Assembly: GCA_017979445.1 (NCBI GenBank)
Contig: CM030707.1
Coordinates: 20,714,586-20,778,585, forward strand
DNA from: Akebia trifoliata
Taxonomy: Eukaryota; Streptophyta; Magnoliopsida; Ranunculales; Lardizabalaceae
Length of the DNA stretch: 64,000 nucleotides
Direction of reading: 5' to 3'
The position numbers were made by a program, and so were the translations under genes. This document shows, in pieces, positions 59,128 through 64,000 of this stretch; position 1 is the stretch's first letter; the number at the start of each line of letters is the position of its first letter. The notes under the pieces are model-generated. The model was not told the DNA's origin. It saw only the letters and a list, made by a program, of their open reading frames with translations, and searched no databases.

Positions 59128-59349
59128 AGTAGCATTGAAGTTCATCTAATCCACTAACGCCTTGCCTTTGTCTCTTTGTGTGGAAACTGTCTTCCCTTAC
59201 TTCTTTGTCTATCTCACGTCTATACTGCCTTCCACGTAGCTGCTAAGGTCAAGTGGCCACCGAACTTGTACTCCTTTTCTGAGATAAAGGTTGTTTCCGC
59301 GTAGCTGCTATGATCAAGTGGCCACAGATCGACCTTATACTGTTGTCGG

Positions 59350-59772
59350 TAGGGGTGCAACTCGGTTCGAATTGGTTCGGGTTAGAGCAAAATCAGAACC
59401 GAGCAGATCACAGTCGGTTCCATCATATGAGAACCAGAACCGAATCGAATTGTTATAAAACCGAACCAATCCAAACCGACCTTTATTCGGTTTGGTTCGG
59501 TTCGGTTTCATGGGTTGCGAAGAGACTTACGGTTTGGTCGTGAATCGCAGTCGTAGAGGGAGAGAAATCAGCCGGTGGCAAGCTAGCAGCCGGTCGCAGA
59601 GACGAGATCAGCTGATGGCAGGCTGGCAGCCGGTCGCAGAGACGAGAGAGAGAGAGAGATTGATCGGACGGTGGCAGCCGCTGGCAACCGCTGGCGACAG
59701 GTCGCAGAGACGAGCGATCAGCCGGTGCAGGCTAGCAACCGCTGGCAGCAGGTCGCAGAGACCAGCGAGAGT

Positions 59773-59812
<40 letters not shown>

Positions 59813-60153
59813 ATTCATCGGCCGGTAGCAGGCTGGCAGCCGCTGGCAACCGCTGGCAACAGGTTGCAGAGACGCGTGAGAGACGAGAGAGGCGTGAGAG
59901 ACGAGAGAGGGTAAGTTTAGTTTTTATAAAAATTAAATATAAATTAAATATTTTATTTAAAATTAATAGGAATTCGGTTTTCGGTTTGGTTCGGGTTTTT
60001 ATATTACCTGAACCGAGAACCGAACCGAATTCATCGGTTTTTTATTTTCTAAATCCGAAACCGAACCGATATTGATTTAAACCGAACCAAAGCAATCCAA
60101 ATTTTACGGTTTGGTTCGGTTCTCGGTTTGAACCGAATTAAATTGCACCCCTA
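59350..60153. mobile_element. hAT-type MITE, 804 bp, with internal GC-rich repeats
   Basis: Flanked by the 8-bp duplication GTTGTCGG (59342-59349 and 60154-60161). The termini are TAGGGGTGCAACTCGGTTCG and its inverted partner TTGCACCCCTA, with many GGTTCGG/CCGAACC subterminal motifs. The 8-bp duplication and the TAGGGGTGCAA end are typical of the hAT superfamily. Open frames inside (59492-60075) come from Arg/Glu-rich repeat DNA. No transposase. Confidence 0.85.
59555..59900. repeat. Tandem repeats and GA microsatellite inside the hAT MITE
   Basis: Four to five variable units share CAGCCGCTGGCAACCGCTGG-type text and AGGTCGCAGAGACGAGAG, with GA runs at about 59648-59662 and 59778-59810. They are much more GC-rich than the MITE arms. 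Confidence 0.75.
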
Positions 60154-60306
60154 GTTGTCGGTGATAAAAGGCTTTGAAACTAAAGTTCTGCCTAGGCCAC
60201 TTCAATAACCAAGTTGTAAACTTGTCACGCGCTAGTAGGCTGCACAGAACCGCTCAATTACATCGACCCTTTCTCCACCCTCCTCTTCTTTCTTATTAGA
60301 GGCTAA

Positions 60307-60536
60307 GCCTGCGTTTGGATAGAGCTTCTTGACGACTTTTGCTCCTGCGGGGAGCTAGCAAACGTTTGGATAGATTTTTGCTTTTGCGCGGAGAGGTTTT
60401 TGCTCTTGCGGGGAGACGTTTTTTGCTCTTTGTTGAGAAGCTCCAAGGACCTGCTCTTCCGCGGAGAGGTTTTTTGCTCTTGCGGGGAGTGATTGAGCTT
60501 TTGCTCTTGCGCAGAGAAGTGTATCCACACAGGCCC
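60307..60536. mobile_element. PIF/Harbinger-like MITE, 230 bp
   Basis: TAA flanks both ends (60304-60306 and 60537-60539). The ends are GCCTGCGTTTGGATAGAGCT and, inverted, GGGCCTGTGTGGATACACTT. The GGGCCTGTTTGGATA-type end and a 3-bp TAA duplication fit PIF/Harbinger. The inside is made of TTTTGCTCTTGCGGGGAGA-like units, about six, in direct orientation. Confidence 0.65.
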
Positions 60537-60770
60537 TAAGTGACTCCTCATGCAAACATACCGAAAAGAGAAGAGAACGGAACACTCAAAATAGAAAGAC
60601 TCGTTCGAACAAGAAAACTGACTCATATTACATTGACTCTTTCTTCGTTGCTTTCTTCTGCTTGTCTCCGTGCCTTGGCTTCTCACCATTTCCGGTATCA
60701 GCCTGGGCCAAGTGGCCAACAACTGTGACACTCTCTCCAAGTACTGCTACAGAGAAAAGTCACTAGAGAA

Positions 60771-63142
60771 GATGTTCTACCAAGCCAACTCCTTAAGGTA
60801 TGTATCTTTTCGTAAATATCTGTTTTTGAATTACTGAGTTTCATTTTAAGTTCAAATATATTTGTTTTGATTCTTTTACTACGCTGGAATTTCGTGTTTT
60901 CTGGTTTACTTGAACTAAGAACTCTTGGGTTCTGTGTTTTATGGGTTCTTGAGTATGTTATATATTGAGATTGTTCTCTTCTTGATGGGGTGATTGAATG
61001 TTTTTTTTTTTTTTTCAACCTCAGAAGGTGTATTAATTTGTTTTCTTCTTTGCAGATCACACTTGTTTAGAAAGAAAATTTGATCAATCAAAAGTTTAAA
61101 GCGACCTGAAACCAAACAACGCTGTGCTCACATACCAGCAGCCGTTTCAAAATTTTGAAGGAACCCTCTCCATTTCAAAATACCAGCAGGGTTCTTTCAA
61201 ATGTGGAAGCGGGCTACTGGCTTCAAAGTCGGACTCCTTCATGGTCTAACGGTAACCAGTGAATTTGGTGTTAAAAGCAATATTTAGTAGCAAAAAAACA
61301 ATAGCTTTAACAGCAAACACCGAACTTGACCTTAACCGAAGTATTCAGGAGCAAGACACAAATAGTTTAACTGCGAGCAGTGGATTACCCAGCCATCACT
61401 TTATTGAGGAGCACAACAATGATGACATACCGTCGTCGCGTTGACCGAATTATTCAGAAGCAAAACATGAATGGTTTAACTACGAGCAGTGGATTACCCA
61501 TCCATCACTGTATTGAGGTACACAGCAAGGATGATAGACTATCAGCAAACACCGAACTTGACCTTAACCGAAGTATTCAGGAGCAAGACACGGATGATTT
61601 AACTGTGAGCAGTGGATTACCCATCCATCACTGTATTGAGGTACACAGCAAGGATGATAGACTATCAGCAAACACTGAACTTGACCTTAACCGAAGTATT
61701 CAGGAGCAAGACACGAATGATTTAACTGTGAGCAGTGGATTACCTATCCATCACTGTATTGAGGAGCACAGCAAGGATGATAGACTATCAGCAAACACCG
61801 ACCTTGGCCTTAACCGAAGTATTCAGGAGCAAGAGACGAATGATTTAACTGCGAACAGTGGATTTCTCATCCATCACTCTATTGGGGAGCACAGCAAGGA
61901 TGATAGACTATCAGCAAACACCGACCTTGGCCTTAACCGAAGTATTCAGGAGCAAAACACAACTAATTTAACTGCGAACAGTGTATTTCCCCTCTTTCAT
62001 CACGACATGAAAATTTTCCGTAACGGCAATATTCAGGAGCATAGCAGAAATAGTTCAACGGCAAACAGTGTCACAAACTGTTTAATAGCCAAGAGCGGCG
62101 GACTTGAACTCAGCCTAAGTGTTCAGGGGCTATCAGATCTCAATGGCCATCTTCAAGGCCTCAATATGGATCATTCAAAGGACAACAATATTCAAACTCC
62201 AAATGGGTACGTCTATGTCATGATTTTTTTTTCTTGATATATATATATATATATATATATATGAGAAATGTTCAGCACAAAATATTTTGGCAAAACATTT
62301 TTCAAAACATGGGTTAAAAGTTTTGGAATGGGCTGATTTTTGGTGAGGATGATCTCTACGGTGAGGAGATCATCATTATAAAAAATCAGCTCATTCCAAA
62401 ACTTCTAATCCCATCAAAAATGATTTACAAAAAATGGATGGTCCATGATTTTTCAACTTATAAACATGGGACTAGAAGTTTTGGAATGAGCTGATTTTTG
62501 GTGAGGATGATCTCCTCACCGTATAGATCATCCTCAACCAAAAATCAGTCCATTCCAAAACTTCTAACTCGTGTAGGACAAAAATAGTTGGCAAAAATGT
62601 CTGGTGCTGAACGGGATCATATATATATATTTTGGTGAATTACCATTTTCTGGACTGAATTTGATGAATTTACGATTCCAGTTTACTGTTCATTTTAATT
62701 ACCAAAACGTGAACAAGGGTAATGATTTCACAAGTTTGAAGTGACTATCTCACTAAATATTAACAAACCTGCAAATTCTTTCCCTTTCTCTCAGTTTCGA
62801 GGGTTTAGACGAGAGACATATAGAGAGAGAGGAATGTGACGGAAAAGTAAACTAAAATGGGTCCTCATAAAATTTTCGGGGAGGTCCTACTCTTAAATTA
62901 AATTAGTTGCATCTAGCTGTAAAGGTCATAGTAAAAGTTAAACATCTGAACTGTTAATCGATAGATGTCTACCAGTTTCCCTCTTTTCTCTTTACATATG
63001 TTTTCAGATGTCTGTTGACCATAAAAACTAATAATCTAATATTCTCGTCTGCTGATAGGAAATGGTTGGAATTGTTTCCGCAACATTCTGATTTAGACCT
63101 CTCCATTTCTATGGAAGAAGTCTCAAAGAAAGGCAATTTCAG
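60771..63142 (+). CDS. Unrecognised gene or pseudogene with 41-residue tandem repeats (partial)
   Basis: Possible exons are 5' sequence up to 60800 (donor GTATGT), from 61056 (acceptor TTTGCAG) through the repeat region to 62206 (donor GTACGT), and 63059-63142 (acceptor GATAG, donor GTGAGC). The last junction joins in frame to give PNGKWLELFPQHSDL. The main open frame is 61380-62237. It holds units of exactly 123 bp, each containing a NRSIQEQDTNDLTVSSGLPI-type stretch plus HHCIEEHSKDDRLSANTELDL. The first unit (from about 61305) is in a different frame, and a gap near 61440 separates it from the rest, so it may be a pseudogene. No domain recognised; the gene would continue past 63142. Confidence 0.45.
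61305..62010 (+). repeat. 123-bp coding tandem repeat, about six units
   Basis: The anchor ATCAGCAAACACC occurs at 61541, 61664, 61787 and 61910, exactly 123 bp apart, with earlier diverged or partly deleted units from about 61305. The period is a multiple of three and substitutions are few, so copy number could change without breaking the frame. Confidence 0.9.
62263..62618. mobile_element. TA-inserted MITE, copy 3
   Basis: Starts GAGAAATGTTCAGCAC after a TA tract (62238-62262) and ends GGTGCTGAACGGGATC before another TA tract. The inner palindromes match copy 2 closely. It lies in the proposed intron 62207-63058 of the repeat gene. Confidence 0.8.
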
Positions 63143-63740
63143 GTGAGCGCAGTCGGTATTCACTTATTTTACAAGTGTATTTTCATAATTTAATTATTAC
63201 ACAAAAAAAAAAAAACACCATGCATGTGGAAAACGTTTTCCCTTGTAATTTTCCATTAATAAAACGGAAAATTACACGCACACCCAAAAACAAAAACAAA
63301 AACCAATTAATTGGGTAGGAAACTGTTGGTGAGGAGAGTGACGTTTTGTGTCTAACTGCTGTGGCACTGTCAACAAATTTGATGACAGTTTTGTGAGCAA
63401 AAAAAATCACTCATGTTTACCATTAGTCTTTAGGAAAGAGTTTTAAAATATCATAACACAAAAACGATGGACCGTCCAACAATATCAAAAGAAACCTTCT
63501 AGATTTCTTGAAAAACTCAGATTCAAATAATAATAATAATAATAAGTTGTTTTTTGTTTTTGTTTTTTTTGAGCTTGTTCCAAAGTGCTGAAAATGGACG
63601 ATTATCGGACATCCAAATTTAAAATTAAAATATAATGGTGAAATATCATGTTTTTTTTTTTTTAATGTTCATTGAATTTTTTCATTTAAAACCCCATGGC
63701 ATCAGATCATATTTTTGATTACCACAAAGTGATCAGATCA
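63143..63740. other. AT-rich DNA, probable intron of the repeat gene
   Basis: Follows the GTGAGC donor at 63143. No exon with recognisable content before the window ends. Homopolymers and an ATA/AATAAT microsatellite (63528-63545). Confidence 0.35.
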
Positions 63741-63759
63741 AGAATTTTACTTTTTTCAT

Positions 63760-64000
63760 TGTGAGCAAGAGAGAAGGTATTCTTGATAGTCTAATGCAAC
63801 TAAAGGCTGAATTCAATCCTAGGCTTTCCCCTCCACTAGGTCAAGCTATTCGGATAGGAAGAAAAGAAAGTTGATACCGATGGGATTTGTTCCCTTTAAG
63901 AGTCAAGAGTTAAAGAAGGAAGTCTATTGGAAGGCGCTTAGATTACTCCTGAAGTACGGAATTTACTAAGTAATGAATAGAGATAGGATAAAAAGATCAG
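63760..64000. other. Possible organelle-derived insert (NUMT-like)
   Basis: The base composition becomes more balanced and poly-A/T runs disappear. Text such as AAGCTATTCGGATAGGAAG and GTTCCCTTTAAGAGTCAAG resembles plant mitochondrial intergenic DNA. This is an impression from composition and style only. The stretch runs off the window edge. Confidence 0.3.

Noticed and set aside
59492..60075. Arg/Glu-rich frames of 134-140 codons
   Set aside because: They lie within a hAT MITE and are made of GA microsatellite and tandem repeats.
61305..62010. Regular direct repeats that could be taken for a CRISPR array
   Set aside because: Units are contiguous 123-bp coding repeats without unique spacers, in a plant genome.

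Overview
The window is nuclear DNA from a flowering plant, most likely a dicot or a related lineage. Coding DNA is sparse, introns are long and AT-rich, and most of the sequence is transposable elements and their remains. The species cannot be named from the sequence. The only host gene I can name is CLPR1, a subunit of the plastid Clp protease, on the minus strand at 733-16040. All nine coding exons can be placed, and they splice in frame to a 401-residue protein. Its first intron is about 12.3 kb because LTR retrotransposons have nested in it. Introns 4 and 6 each carry a MITE as well.

1-16.2 kb: CLPR1. Intron 1 holds a complete but disabled Ty1/copia element (6074-11224, target duplication ATACA). 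That element sits inside one arm of an inverted repeat, which lies between two copies of an older LTR (about 3650 and 12955).

16.2-32.8 kb: AT-rich DNA with no gene I can support. It holds a 264-bp tandem duplication, a palindromic repeat family with three loci, a decayed LTR, a higher-order minisatellite (20.7-21.9 kb), a SINE with an Angio-type 3' end and a 14-bp target duplication, a TA-inserted MITE, and a LINE 3' fragment with a 16-bp target duplication.

32.8-43.4 kb: CACTA-type transposon ends that enclose host gene pieces. One element carries three exons from the C-terminus of a CDK-like kinase and a piece resembling a UDP-glycosyltransferase. A related end precedes another spliced fragment that I do not recognise. 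SINEs and a 141-bp minisatellite are also here.

43.4-59.1 kb: two copies of a long foldback element, with different numbers of an internal repeat of about 205 bp, flank a complete Ty3/gypsy element of Tat-lineage type (47001-56737, target duplication TAAGC). The gypsy element has near-identical LTRs, a frameshifted gag-pol with an intact integrase frame, a GC-rich array of hairpin repeats behind pol, and an antisense gene that appears to have its own TATA box and two introns.

59.1-64 kb: a hAT MITE (8-bp target duplication), a Harbinger-like MITE, and an unrecognised host gene or pseudogene with 41-residue tandem repeats. The third copy of the TA-inserted MITE lies in an intron of that gene. 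The right edge looks organelle-derived.

The genes do not form a pathway. What links them is a layered history of insertions, with host introns as the main landing sites.
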